A stretch of 12,928 nucleotides of DNA from Rhizobacter sp. Its GTDB lineage: Bacteria; Pseudomonadota; Gammaproteobacteria; Burkholderiales; Burkholderiaceae_C. The position numbers were made by a program, and so were the translations under genes. Of this stretch, positions 6,601 through 12,654 are shown piece by piece; the first letter of the stretch is position 1, and each line of letters begins with the position of its first letter. Below the pieces are notes generated by a model. The model saw only the letters and a list, made by a program, of their open reading frames with translations. It had not been told where the DNA came from and made no database searches. The stretch lies in assembly GCA_025351675.1 (NCBI GenBank), contig JANXVK010000658.1, positions 1 to 12,928 on the forward strand. The letters run 5' to 3'.

Positions 6601-6710
6601 TGGCGCCCCTCGTCCAATGAATACATTGGCCGGCCCCCAAGGGTCACGCAGGGGCCGTGTGACGGCCCTGAGGCGAGCCTTGCTTGGGACGGCCCGGCGC
6701 AGCGGCTCAT
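6597..6710 (-). other. Short 37-codon ORF running through repeat copy B between perM and hda
   Basis: The ATG at 6710 overlaps the PerM stop (ATGA), and the ORF ends in a TGA that overlaps the hda ATG. The ORF therefore exactly bridges the two genes. Its product starts MSRCAGPSQARLASGPS and ends GGRPMYSLDEGRQ. The last part parallels the peptide GDRPTYPSGEG that copy A encodes in the HAD frame, so both copies are read in the same phase. It has no recognisable domain. It could be a coupling leader peptide or simply an open frame in a GC-rich repeat. Confidence 0.25.
6606..6700 (-). repeat. Repeat element copy B, between perM and hda
   Basis: This 95-bp element begins GCGCCGGGCCG and ends CGAGGGG on the minus strand, like copy A. 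It contains two hairpins: GGGCCGT-CAC-ACGGCCC (6652-6668, extendable by CA/TG with one bulge) and CCAATG-TATT-CATTGG (6614-6629). The second stem differs from its copy A counterpart at two base pairs, both compensated. The terminal GAGGGG acts as the ribosome binding site of hda. The opening GGGCCGTCCCAAGCAAGG recalls short intergenic repeats that I believe are widespread in Burkholderiales, but I could not check this. Confidence 0.65.
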
Positions 6711-7798
6711 CCGCGGAACAGCTCGCTTTTCACGTAGGTCGCGCGCAACCGGCGCACCGCGACGACCAGCACCGCGCTGACCGGCAACGCGATCAGCACG
6801 CCGACAAAACCGAACAGGTGGCCGAATGCGAGCAGCGCGAAAATCACGGTGAGCGGGCTCATGCCGATGCGGTCGCCCACCAGCATCGGCGTCAGGATGA
6901 AGCTCTCGATAACCTGACCGATCCCGAACACCACCGCCACGCCGACGATCCCGTGCCAGCCGGCGAACTGCAGCATGCCCGAGATCAGCGCCAGCACCAG
7001 CCCGAGCCCGAAGCCGACATACGGAATGAACACCGCGAGGCCCGTGAACACGCCGACCGGCACCGCAAGGTCGAAGCCGAACAGTGCCAGGCCGACGCTG
7101 TAGAACACCGCCAGCACCACCATCACCAGCAACTGGCCGCGCAGGTACTGGCCGAGCGTGCTGTCGCACTCGTCCATGAAACTGTGGGCACGCTCGCGCT
7201 GCCGCGGCGGGATCAGGCCCGCGATGCGCGCGACCAGGTTGTTCCAGTCCATCAACAGGTAGAACAGCACCATCGGCACCAGCAGCAGGTTGCCGAGCAC
7301 CGCGAGCAGGATGCTGCCGCCGATCCGGGCCGAACTCAGCGCGGTGGTCAGCCACTCTTCGAGGTTCGCGTCGAGGTACTTCAGCACGAAGGCCTTGATG
7401 CTGGCGGTGTCGAGCGCGACGTCAATGCCGAAGTGGGCGAGCCACGGCGAGAGCTGCGTGTTCGCGCGGTCCGCGAGCAGCGGAATCTGCTCGCGCAGCA
7501 GCGGCAACTGCTTCGACAGAATCGGCACGATCAACAGCACGACCGCCAGCACCATCACGATCGCCGCGATCTCGACAATCGTCACCGCCACCACCCGAGG
7601 CACGCGCCGGCGCGCGAGCCGCTCGACCAGCGGGTGCAGCACGTACGCCAGTACCGCGGCGACGATGAACGGCGTGAGCACCGGGCCGAGCAGCCACACC
7701 ACCACGGAGATGGCGACGCTGATGGCGATCCAGGTGAAGGTATGGCGTTGCGCGGCGGTGAAGGTCATGGCGATGGGTGGCATGGGAGCGCCCACCAT
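6707..7798 (-). CDS. AI-2E family transporter / PerM-like permease
   Basis: A 363-residue integral inner-membrane protein of the AI-2E exporter (formerly UPF0118/DUF20) family. Hydrophobic segments lie at about 22-56, 70-93, 161-182, 221-242, 244-277, 283-305 and 312-347. The family landmarks GVFTGLAVFIPYVGFGLGL (249-267) and GDRIGMSPLTVIFALLAFGHLFGFVG (308-333) are present. Members export autoinducer-2 or other small solutes, or act as Na+/H+ antiporters; the substrate here is unknown. Three ATGs compete for the start: 7798, 7783 (GGTGGG about 7 nt upstream) and 7768. Most relatives begin near the last. A -10-like TAGAAT at 7814-7819 suggests a promoter directly upstream. The ATG at 7798 sits in a CCACC/GGTGG hairpin. 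The stop is followed by repeat copy B and hda. Confidence 0.9.
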   Translation of the reverse strand: MVGAPMPPIAMTFTAAQRHTFTWIAISVAISVVVWLLGPVLTPFIVAAVLAYVLHPLVERLARRRVPRVVAVTIVEIAAIVMVLAVVLLIVPILSKQLPLLREQIPLLADRANTQLSPWLAHFGIDVALDTASIKAFVLKYLDANLEEWLTTALSSARIGGSILLAVLGNLLLVPMVLFYLLMDWNNLVARIAGLIPPRQRERAHSFMDECDSTLGQYLRGQLLVMVVLAVFYSVGLALFGFDLAVPVGVFTGLAVFIPYVGFGLGLVLALISGMLQFAGWHGIVGVAVVFGIGQVIESFILTPMLVGDRIGMSPLTVIFALLAFGHLFGFVGVLIALPVSAVLVVAVRRLRATYVKSELFRG

Positions 7799-7813
7799 GT
7801 GAAGGGTGGGAGA

Positions 7814-7819
7814 ATTCTA
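7814..7819 (-). promoter_or_regulatory. Candidate -10 box for the perM-hda-HAD-pcnB transcript
   Basis: TAGAAT (5/6 match to TATAAT) lies on the minus strand in the 57-bp gap between the SirB1 gene and perM, in an AT-richer patch (TAGAATTC) of an otherwise GC-rich spacer. The start point would be near 7807. No recognisable -35 hexamer is present at 17 bp (CGAGCG). Confidence 0.35.
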
Positions 7820-7855
7820 CGGGCGGGCCGACGTGGCGCTCGCCGCGTTCGGCGA

Positions 7856-8740
7856 TCAGTGCAGGCGCGACGGGCCGCCGTCGCCACCGAGCGCTTTGAT
7901 CCGGTCGGCGATCAACGCGCGGTCGCCCGCGTCGGGCGCATGTTCGAGGTAGCTCCACAGGTCGCGCGCCGCCGCCGCGTCGAGGCCGAGATCGGCATAG
8001 AGCAGCCCGCGGTCACGCCGCTCTTCCCAGCCCTGCGGCAGCAGCACGACCAAGCGCTCCTGCACATGCAGCAGGCGGCGAACGTCCTGCGCGCCGCGGT
8101 GAATCTCTTTCAGGTTGCGCAACATGCGCGCGATCACCTCGCGCGCAGCAGCCGCCTGCAGGAACAGGCCCAGCGGCACGTCGAAATCGCCCTGCAGCCC
8201 GCGGTTGCGCTTGTAGGGCGCGAGCAGCTCGTCGAGCTCGTCGCGCGAGAGCGAGTGGCCGGTGAACGGGTCGATCACGACCTCGCCGTGCTGGCTGCCG
8301 GTCGCCATCCGCAGCTTGACCAGGAAGTGGCCGGGAAACGAGACGCCGCGCGCCGTCAGGCCGATCTGCGAGGCGAGTTCGATGTACAGGATCGCCAGCG
8401 TGATCGGGATGCCGCGGCGCGTGTCGAGCACGCGGTGCAGGTAGCTGTTGTCGGGGTCGTGGTAGTGGTTGACGTTACCGGCGAAGCCCAGCTCCTGAAA
8501 GAAGAAACGGTTCAGCCAGCGCAAGCGCTGCACCGGCACGGCGTCGACAGGGAAGCGCTGCTTCAGGCGCACCGCGAGCGTGTCGATCTCGGCCAGCACG
8601 GCCTGCGTGTCGAGCTGCGGATAGTCGTCTTGCGCGATCGACACGGCCGCCTCGACCAGCGACAGACTCGCGTCGTCGGCGACGAGGGAGGCGAAGTACT
8701 CGAGCGCAGTCGGCGTCTCGAATGTCATGGGGCCCGGCAT
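7856..8740 (-). CDS. SirB1 family protein with transglutaminase-like and TPR-like domains
   Basis: A 294-residue protein of the SirB1/transglutaminase-like family (UPF0162 type). The core runs from about 70 to 170 and includes LNRFFFQELGFAGN, YHDPDNSYLHRVLDTRRGIPITLAILYIEL (93-122), and VSFPGHFLVKL (133-143) with H138, then VIDPF with D157. The cysteine expected at the start of the IPITLAILYIE helix is replaced (T114). The usual Cys-His-Asp triad is therefore incomplete and catalysis is doubtful, as in much of the family. The C-terminal part (about 195-290) is helical and TPR-like. Function is unproven. It follows murJ by 21 bp. Starts at 8740 (MPGPMTF) or 8728 (MTFET) are both possible; neither has a clear ribosome binding site, and a TAAAAT box lies 6 bp before the first. 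Confidence 0.88.
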   Translation of the reverse strand: MPGPMTFETPTALEYFASLVADDASLSLVEAAVSIAQDDYPQLDTQAVLAEIDTLAVRLKQRFPVDAVPVQRLRWLNRFFFQELGFAGNVNHYHDPDNSYLHRVLDTRRGIPITLAILYIELASQIGLTARGVSFPGHFLVKLRMATGSQHGEVVIDPFTGHSLSRDELDELLAPYKRNRGLQGDFDVPLGLFLQAAAAREVIARMLRNLKEIHRGAQDVRRLLHVQERLVVLLPQGWEERRDRGLLYADLGLDAAAARDLWSYLEHAPDAGDRALIADRIKALGGDGGPSRLH

Positions 8741-8746
8741 GCGCGA

Positions 8747-8752
8747 ATTTTA
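8747..8752 (-). promoter_or_regulatory. Candidate -10 box just ahead of the SirB1-type gene
   Basis: TAAAAT (5/6 match) on the minus strand within the 21-bp gap after murJ. The predicted start point falls at or next to the ATG at 8740, so a transcript from here would be leaderless or would begin translation at ATG 8728. No clear -35 is seen (TTGTGC at 20 bp). Confidence 0.3.
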
Positions 8753-8761
8753 GACGCCGCT

Positions 8762-10318
8762 TCAGCCGCGGCGCACAAACTGTTGCAGCTTCAACCCGCT
8801 CGCAAGCAGCGCGCCGAAGTACAGCAGCGCGGCGCCGCCCAGGCACAGCGCGAGCCAGCCGATGCGCTGCGCTTGGTGGTTCACGAGACCAATCCAGTCG
8901 ATGTGGCGCTCGGCCCAGAACAGCAGCGCACCGAGCAGCGCGGTGGCGCCAAACACCCGCAGCGCGAACCCGCCCCAGCCCGGCTCGGGCACATAGGCGC
9001 CCGAGCGCTTCAACCCGATGAACAGCCAGAACGCGTTGATCATCGCGCCCAGGCTGACCGACAGCGCCAGCCCGGCGTGGCCGATGAAGGGCACGAAGAT
9101 CGCGTTCATCAGCTGCGTTAACACCAGCACCACGATCGCGATCTTGACCGGTGTGCGCGTGTCCTGCCGCGCGTAGTAGCCGGGTGCCAGGATCTTCACG
9201 CCGACCAGCCCCATCAGCCCGACGCCGTAGCCCATCAGCGCGACCGCCGTCTGCTGCACCGCGGCCGCGTCGAACGCTCCGCGCTGGAACAGCACCGCCA
9301 GCAGCGCCTGCGGGAACACGAGTAGCGCCACCGCGCACGGCAACGCCAGCATCAGCACGAGGCGCAGGCCCCAGTCGAGCAGGCCGGAATAGGCGGCGGC
9401 GTCCTTGCGGCCATTCGCCGCTGAGAGCTGCGGGATCAGCACCACGCCGAGCGCGACGCCCAGCAACGCGGTCGGGAACTCCATCAGCCGCGAGGCCCAG
9501 TCGAGCGACGAGACCGCGCCGACGCCTTGGTGCGATGCGATCTGCGTGTTGATCACGACCGAGATCTGCGCCACCGAAACGCCGAGCAGCGCCGGCGCCA
9601 TCTGCCGCAGCACACGGCCGACGCCGGGGTGCGACCAGGCCGCGCGGATCTTGCCGGGCAACAGCCCGATGTGGGGCAGCGGGCCGACGCGCTTCAGCGC
9701 CGGGATCTGGATCGCCAGCTGCAGCACGCCGCCGACCATCACGCCGACCGCCTGCGCGTAGATCGGCTCGGTGCCCCAGCGCGCGAACTGCGGGCCGAGC
9801 CAGATCGCGGCGGCGATCGAGGCGAGGTTCAACAGCACCGGCGTGGCCGCCGGCACAACGAAGCGCTTCCAGGTGTTGAGCACGCCGGCGGCGAGCGAGA
9901 CCATCGAGATCAGGCCGATGTACGGAAACATGATCTGCGTCATCACGACCGCGCCGTCGAACTGCTTCAGCCCCGAGGCCATCAGCCAGACCATCAGCGG
10001 CGCGCCGACGACGCCGACGATGCAGGTCGCGACCAGCACCCAGAACAGGATCGTCGCGACCGCGTCGATCAGCAGGCGCGTCACGTCATCGCCGTCGCGC
10101 GCACGGGTGTCGCCGAGCACTGGCACGAAGGCCTGCTGAAACGCGCCCTCGCCGAACAGCCGGCGCAGAAAGTTGGGGATGCGGAAGGCGACGTTGTAGG
10201 CGTCCATCCAGGCGCTGTTGCCGAACGCGCCGGCGACGACCACATCGCGGGCGAGGCCCGAAATGCGCGAGACCAGTGTGAGCAGCGAGATGGTGGATGC
10301 GGCCCGCAGCAGGTTCAT
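8762..10318 (-). CDS. murJ: Lipid II flippase MurJ (MviN)
   Basis: MurJ flips the peptidoglycan precursor lipid II across the inner membrane. The 518-residue product has about 14 hydrophobic segments and belongs to the MOP exporter superfamily. The N terminus MNLLRAASTISLLTLVSRIS carries R18 and R24, with R52 and R53 in FRIPNFLRRLFGEGA. These are the positively charged cavity residues shown to be essential in E. coli MurJ, at the same positions. The ATG at 10318 is chosen by homology: the frame continues upstream, but that part is antisense to rpsT and unrelated to the family. A good sigma-70 promoter lies 62 bp upstream. The ribosome binding site is poor. The SirB1-type gene follows at 21 bp. 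Confidence 0.95.
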   Translation of the reverse strand: MNLLRAASTISLLTLVSRISGLARDVVVAGAFGNSAWMDAYNVAFRIPNFLRRLFGEGAFQQAFVPVLGDTRARDGDDVTRLLIDAVATILFWVLVATCIVGVVGAPLMVWLMASGLKQFDGAVVMTQIMFPYIGLISMVSLAAGVLNTWKRFVVPAATPVLLNLASIAAAIWLGPQFARWGTEPIYAQAVGVMVGGVLQLAIQIPALKRVGPLPHIGLLPGKIRAAWSHPGVGRVLRQMAPALLGVSVAQISVVINTQIASHQGVGAVSSLDWASRLMEFPTALLGVALGVVLIPQLSAANGRKDAAAYSGLLDWGLRLVLMLALPCAVALLVFPQALLAVLFQRGAFDAAAVQQTAVALMGYGVGLMGLVGVKILAPGYYARQDTRTPVKIAIVVLVLTQLMNAIFVPFIGHAGLALSVSLGAMINAFWLFIGLKRSGAYVPEPGWGGFALRVFGATALLGALLFWAERHIDWIGLVNHQAQRIGWLALCLGGAALLYFGALLASGLKLQQFVRRG

Positions 10319-10379
10319 GGAGGGTGGCTTGGCGCCGCCGAATCGGGCGCGATGGAGGTGGAAACAGGGAGCGGCACCG

Positions 10380-10408
10380 ATTATAGGTAGCGCTCGCTCA
10401 CCTACCAA
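10380..10408 (-). promoter_or_regulatory. Sigma-70 promoter of murJ
   Basis: Minus strand: -35 TTGGTA (10403-10408, 4/6), a 17-bp spacer and a perfect -10 TATAAT (10380-10385). The start point would be near 10373, giving a leader of about 55 nt to the murJ ATG. A TAGGT/ACCTA inverted repeat (10384-10404) lies within it, between the -10 and -35 hexamers. This is the best promoter match in the window. Confidence 0.7.
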
Positions 10409-10415
10409 GCGGCGC

Positions 10416-10446
10416 TTTGCAGCGGCACGTTGGCGAATGCTATACT
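10416..10446 (+). promoter_or_regulatory. Sigma-70 promoter of rpsT
   Basis: Plus strand: -10 TATACT (10441-10446, 5/6) with -35 TTTGCA (10416-10421, 19-bp spacer, 4/6) or TTGCAG shifted by one. The start point would be near 10453, giving a leader of about 43 nt. Its -35 lies only 7 bp from the -35 of the divergent murJ promoter. Confidence 0.6.
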
Positions 10447-10495
10447 CGCGGGCTCTACCCTCATCAAAAAGCCTTCTCAGGAAGCTACAAGCAAC

Positions 10496-10801
10496 ATGGC
10501 AACGTCCGCAAAAGCCAAGAAGAAAACCGTTCGCATCGCTTCGGGCCTGAAGCGCGTGCGTCAAGACGTGAAACTCAACGCCGCCAACACCGCGCTGCGT
10601 TCGAAGTTCCGTACCGTGATCAAGAACGTGCAAAAAGCTGTCGTCGCTGGCGACAAGGCCAAAGCTGCCGATCTGTTCAAGACCGCTCAAGCCGTGATCG
10701 ACTCGGTCGCCGACAAGGGCCTGTTCCACAAGAACAAGGCGGCCCGCCACAAGAGCCGCCTGTCGGCCAAGGTCAAGGCGCTGGCCGCTCCCGCCGCCTG
10801 A
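10496..10801 (+). CDS. rpsT: 30S ribosomal protein S20
   Basis: S20 binds the 5' domain of 16S rRNA and is needed for 30S assembly. The 101-residue, lysine/arginine-rich protein begins [20 protein letters not shown] and contains [22 protein letters not shown] and [20 protein letters not shown], the typical S20 helices. It is slightly longer than the E. coli protein (about 87), as is usual in Burkholderiales. ATG 10496 is chosen over the in-frame ATG 10430, because the latter lies upstream of the -10 box. AGGAAG sits 11 nt ahead of the start, a long spacing, and is partly enclosed in a small hairpin. The gene is monocistronic, between its own promoter and a strong terminator. Confidence 0.97.
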   Translation: MATSAKAKKKTVRIASGLKRVRQDVKLNAANTALRSKFRTVIKNVQKAVVAGDKAKAADLFKTAQAVIDSVADKGLFHKNKAARHKSRLSAKVKALAAPAA

Positions 10802-10820
10802 TCGAATTGAGGGTGGGACC

Positions 10821-10850
10821 AAAAAAGGGCTCGCGTTGCGAGCCCTTTTT
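10821..10850. terminator. Bidirectional intrinsic terminator shared by rpsT and the DUF3579 gene
   Basis: GGGCTCGC (10827-10834), loop GTT, GCGAGCCC (10838-10845): a perfect 8-bp GC-rich stem flanked by six A on the left and five T on the right. It therefore has a U-tract in both directions. It lies 19 bp after the rpsT stop, and its right end touches the stop codon of the convergent DUF3579 gene. Confidence 0.92.
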
Positions 10851-11176
10851 CATTGCGCCTTCGGTGGCTCGGGTACGACGCACGCCTCGGTCATCTGCAA
10901 CTGGTGGTCGCGGGCGAAGTTCATCACGAAGTCCCGGGCCATCGGCTCGACGCCGCGCAGCGCCTCGCTGACGATCACGCACTTCACGCCGTTGATCACG
11001 CGCGGCACGCACAGCGGCGAGTAACCGGTGAACGAGCCGATGCCGCCCTGCACGCCGTCGGGGCGGAAATACGACATCGCGCCCGCCAGCCGCTCGGCCC
11101 AATCGCTCAGTCGAAAGGCGTCGCCGTCAAGGGTGATGCCTTGGATGAAGAATTCGCGCGGGGGTGGGTGGGTCAT
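10850..11176 (-). CDS. DUF3579 family protein
   Basis: A 108-residue protein matching the betaproteobacterial DUF3579 family, recognised by the core REFFIQGITLDGDAFRLSDWAERLAG (7-32) and by GYSPLCVPRVINGVKCVIVSEAL (51-73). Function is unknown; there is no signal peptide or membrane segment, so it is likely cytosolic. In related genomes it often lies next to argD, here divergently. ATG 11176 is chosen because family similarity starts at about residue 7. The frame stays open to ATG 11308, but the extra 44 residues are Arg-rich and come from the intergenic region. No strong ribosome binding site is visible. The stop codon lies at the base of the shared terminator. Confidence 0.85.
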   Translation of the reverse strand: MTHPPPREFFIQGITLDGDAFRLSDWAERLAGAMSYFRPDGVQGGIGSFTGYSPLCVPRVINGVKCVIVSEALRGVEPMARDFVMNFARDHQLQMTEACVVPEPPKAQ

Positions 11177-11263
11177 CGTTTGGATTCGACCAAAGCTGCG
11201 TGGCCGCGCCGGGCGTTCGCACCACAGCGGCCCTCGCGCCGAGCGCAGCGTTGTACGGCGATT

Positions 11264-11280
11264 GTGTTGCAGTGCAGCAC
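11264..11280. promoter_or_regulatory. 17-bp near-perfect palindrome in the DUF3579/argD divergent region
   Basis: GTGTTGCA-G-TGCAGCAC, with 7 of 8 symmetric positions and a perfect TGCA-G-TGCA centre. It sits 87 bp from the DUF3579 start and 144 bp from the argD start, in a 248-bp non-coding region. It looks like a dimeric regulator site; the regulator is unknown. Confidence 0.35.
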
Positions 11281-11331
11281 GATCCGTGCCGATGGGCTGA
11301 GCTTGCATCCACTGTTCTTCGGCATTTCACG

Positions 11332-11352
11332 GGGCGGATTTAGAATTCGCCC
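11332..11352 (+). promoter_or_regulatory. Candidate argD -10 box embedded in an inverted repeat
   Basis: TAGAAT (11341-11346, 5/6 to TATAAT) begins at the centre of an inverted repeat: GGGCGGATT (11332-11340), TAG, AATTCGCCC (11344-11352). The arms match in 8 of 9 pairs plus one G-T wobble. No clear -35 is present. Transcription would start near 11353, leaving a leader of about 72 nt. The repeat could be an operator over the promoter. Confidence 0.35.
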
Positions 11353-11370
11353 GGAGCGGGTTGCGTGCGT

Positions 11371-11424
11371 CGTCGGACATGCGCAGGCCCGCTCACTCTT
11401 TTCCCTTTTCGGAGTGACCCGACG
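11371..11424 (+). promoter_or_regulatory. Possible structured argD leader enclosing the ribosome binding site
   Basis: Two nested complementary pairs: CGTCGG (11371-11376) with CCGACG (11419-11424), and inside it TCACTC (11393-11398) with GAGTGA (11412-11417) around a pyrimidine-rich loop. The ribosome binding site GGAG (11411-11414) overlaps the inner stem, and the outer stem ends right at the ATG. The stems are short, so the structure is a suggestion only. Confidence 0.25.
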
Positions 11425-12654
11425 ATGAATGCCCCGGACAAGCTGCCCGCCTCCCCCGAACCCCATGTGATGAAGACCTACGGCCGCTTGCCGGTGGCGC
11501 TGTCGCACGGCCGAGGCTGCTGGCTCTGGGACACCGAGGGCAGAAAGTACCTCGACGGTCTGGGCGGCATCGCGGTCAACACGCTCGGCCACGCACACCC
11601 GAAGCTGGTGCCCGCGCTGACCGATCAAATCAGCAAGATCATCCACAGCTCGAACTACTACCTCGTGCCGCTTCAGGAGCAGCTTGCCGCCAAGCTGTGC
11701 GAGCTCTCGGGGCTGACCAACGTGTTCTTCTGCAGCACCGGCCTCGAAGCAAACGAGGCCGCGTTGAAGATCGCGCGCAAGTTCGGGCATGACAAGGGCA
11801 TCGATCGCCCCGAGATCGTCGTCTACGAGGCCGCATTCCACGGCCGCTCGATCGCGACGCTCTCGGCCACCGGCAACCCGAAGGTGCAGGCCGGTTTCGG
11901 CCCTCTGGTCGAGGGCTTCGTGCGCGTGCCGCTGAACGACGCAGCTGCGATCGAGCAGGTCGCGGCGACGAACAAGAACGTGGTCGCGGTGTTCCTCGAA
12001 GTGATCCAGGGCGAAGGCGGCATCCGCCCGGCGACGATTCAGTACCTGCAGGAAGTGCGCCGCATCTGCGATGCCAACGGCTGGCTGCTGATGCTCGACG
12101 AGGTGCAGTGCGGCATGGGCCGAACCGGCAAGTGGTTCGCGCACCAGTGGGCCGGCATCACGCCCGACGTGATGCCGCTCGCGAAGGGCCTGGGCTCGGG
12201 CGTGCCGGTCGGCGCGATCGTCTGCGGGCCGAAGGCGGCGAACGTGTTCGGGCCGGGCAACCACGGCACCACGTTCGGCGGCAACCCGCTGGCGATGCGC
12301 GCGGGGGTCGAAACGATCCGCATCATGGAAGAAGAAGGCTTGCTCGCGAATGCAGCAACCGTGGGCGCCGCGCTGATGGGCGGTCTGAAGCGAGAACTCG
12401 AAGGCGTGGCGGGCGTGGCCGACATCCGCGGTCAGGGGCTGATGATCGGGATCGAACTCGACCGCCCCTGCGGCGTGATCCTGAACCGCGCCTGCGAGGC
12501 GGGGTTGATGCTCAGCGTCACCGCCGACAAGGTCATCCGCCTGGTGCCGCCGTTGATCCTGAGCGCCGATGAGGCGGCCCGGATCGTCGCGATCCTGTGC
12601 CCGATCATCAAGGGCTTCCTGGCCGAACCGCTCCCGAAAACAAGCGCTCCATGA
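11425..12654 (+). CDS. argD: Acetylornithine aminotransferase (class III PLP-dependent)
   Basis: ArgD converts N-acetylglutamate semialdehyde to N-acetylornithine using glutamate, a step of arginine synthesis; some homologues also act in lysine synthesis. The 409-residue product shows the class III aminotransferase pattern: FFCSTGLEANEAALKIARK (101-119), EAAFHGRSIATLSATGNPK (135-153), VIQGEGG (193-199), LLMLDEVQCGMGRTGKWF (221-238, D225 contacting the PLP ring), and LAKGLGSGVPVGA (252-264) with K254 as the Schiff-base lysine. The usual N-S-G of the phosphate-binding loop reads S-T-G here. ATG 11425 has GGAG 10 nt upstream and gives a normal length; a GTG/ATG further up in frame is not preferred. 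Its stop overlaps the argF start as ATGA, so the two are coupled. A related omega-aminotransferase role is less likely given argF next door. Confidence 0.93.
   Translation: MNAPDKLPASPEPHVMKTYGRLPVALSHGRGCWLWDTEGRKYLDGLGGIAVNTLGHAHPKLVPALTDQISKIIHSSNYYLVPLQEQLAAKLCELSGLTNVFFCSTGLEANEAALKIARKFGHDKGIDRPEIVVYEAAFHGRSIATLSATGNPKVQAGFGPLVEGFVRVPLNDAAAIEQVAATNKNVVAVFLEVIQGEGGIRPATIQYLQEVRRICDANGWLLMLDEVQCGMGRTGKWFAHQWAGITPDVMPLAKGLGSGVPVGAIVCGPKAANVFGPGNHGTTFGGNPLAMRAGVETIRIMEEEGLLANAATVGAALMGGLKRELEGVAGVADIRGQGLMIGIELDRPCGVILNRACEAGLMLSVTADKVIRLVPPLILSADEAARIVAILCPIIKGFLAEPLPKTSAP

Noticed and set aside
6711..7355. 252-codon minus-strand ORF overlapping perM in another frame
   Set aside because: Shadow of perM; only the last 37 codons, after the PerM stop, are of any interest and are reported separately.
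6557..9121. 854-codon plus-strand ORF opposite perM, the SirB1 gene and murJ
   Set aside because: Same shadow effect: a His/Arg/Gln/Asp-rich low-complexity product across three well-supported genes.
10430..10495. In-frame upstream ATG of rpsT
   Set aside because: It lies ahead of the rpsT -10 box (10441-10446), so it would not be in the transcript, and the added residues are not S20-like.
11177..11308. 44-residue N-terminal extension of the DUF3579 protein
   Set aside because: Arg-rich translation of non-coding divergent sequence; family similarity starts after ATG 11176.
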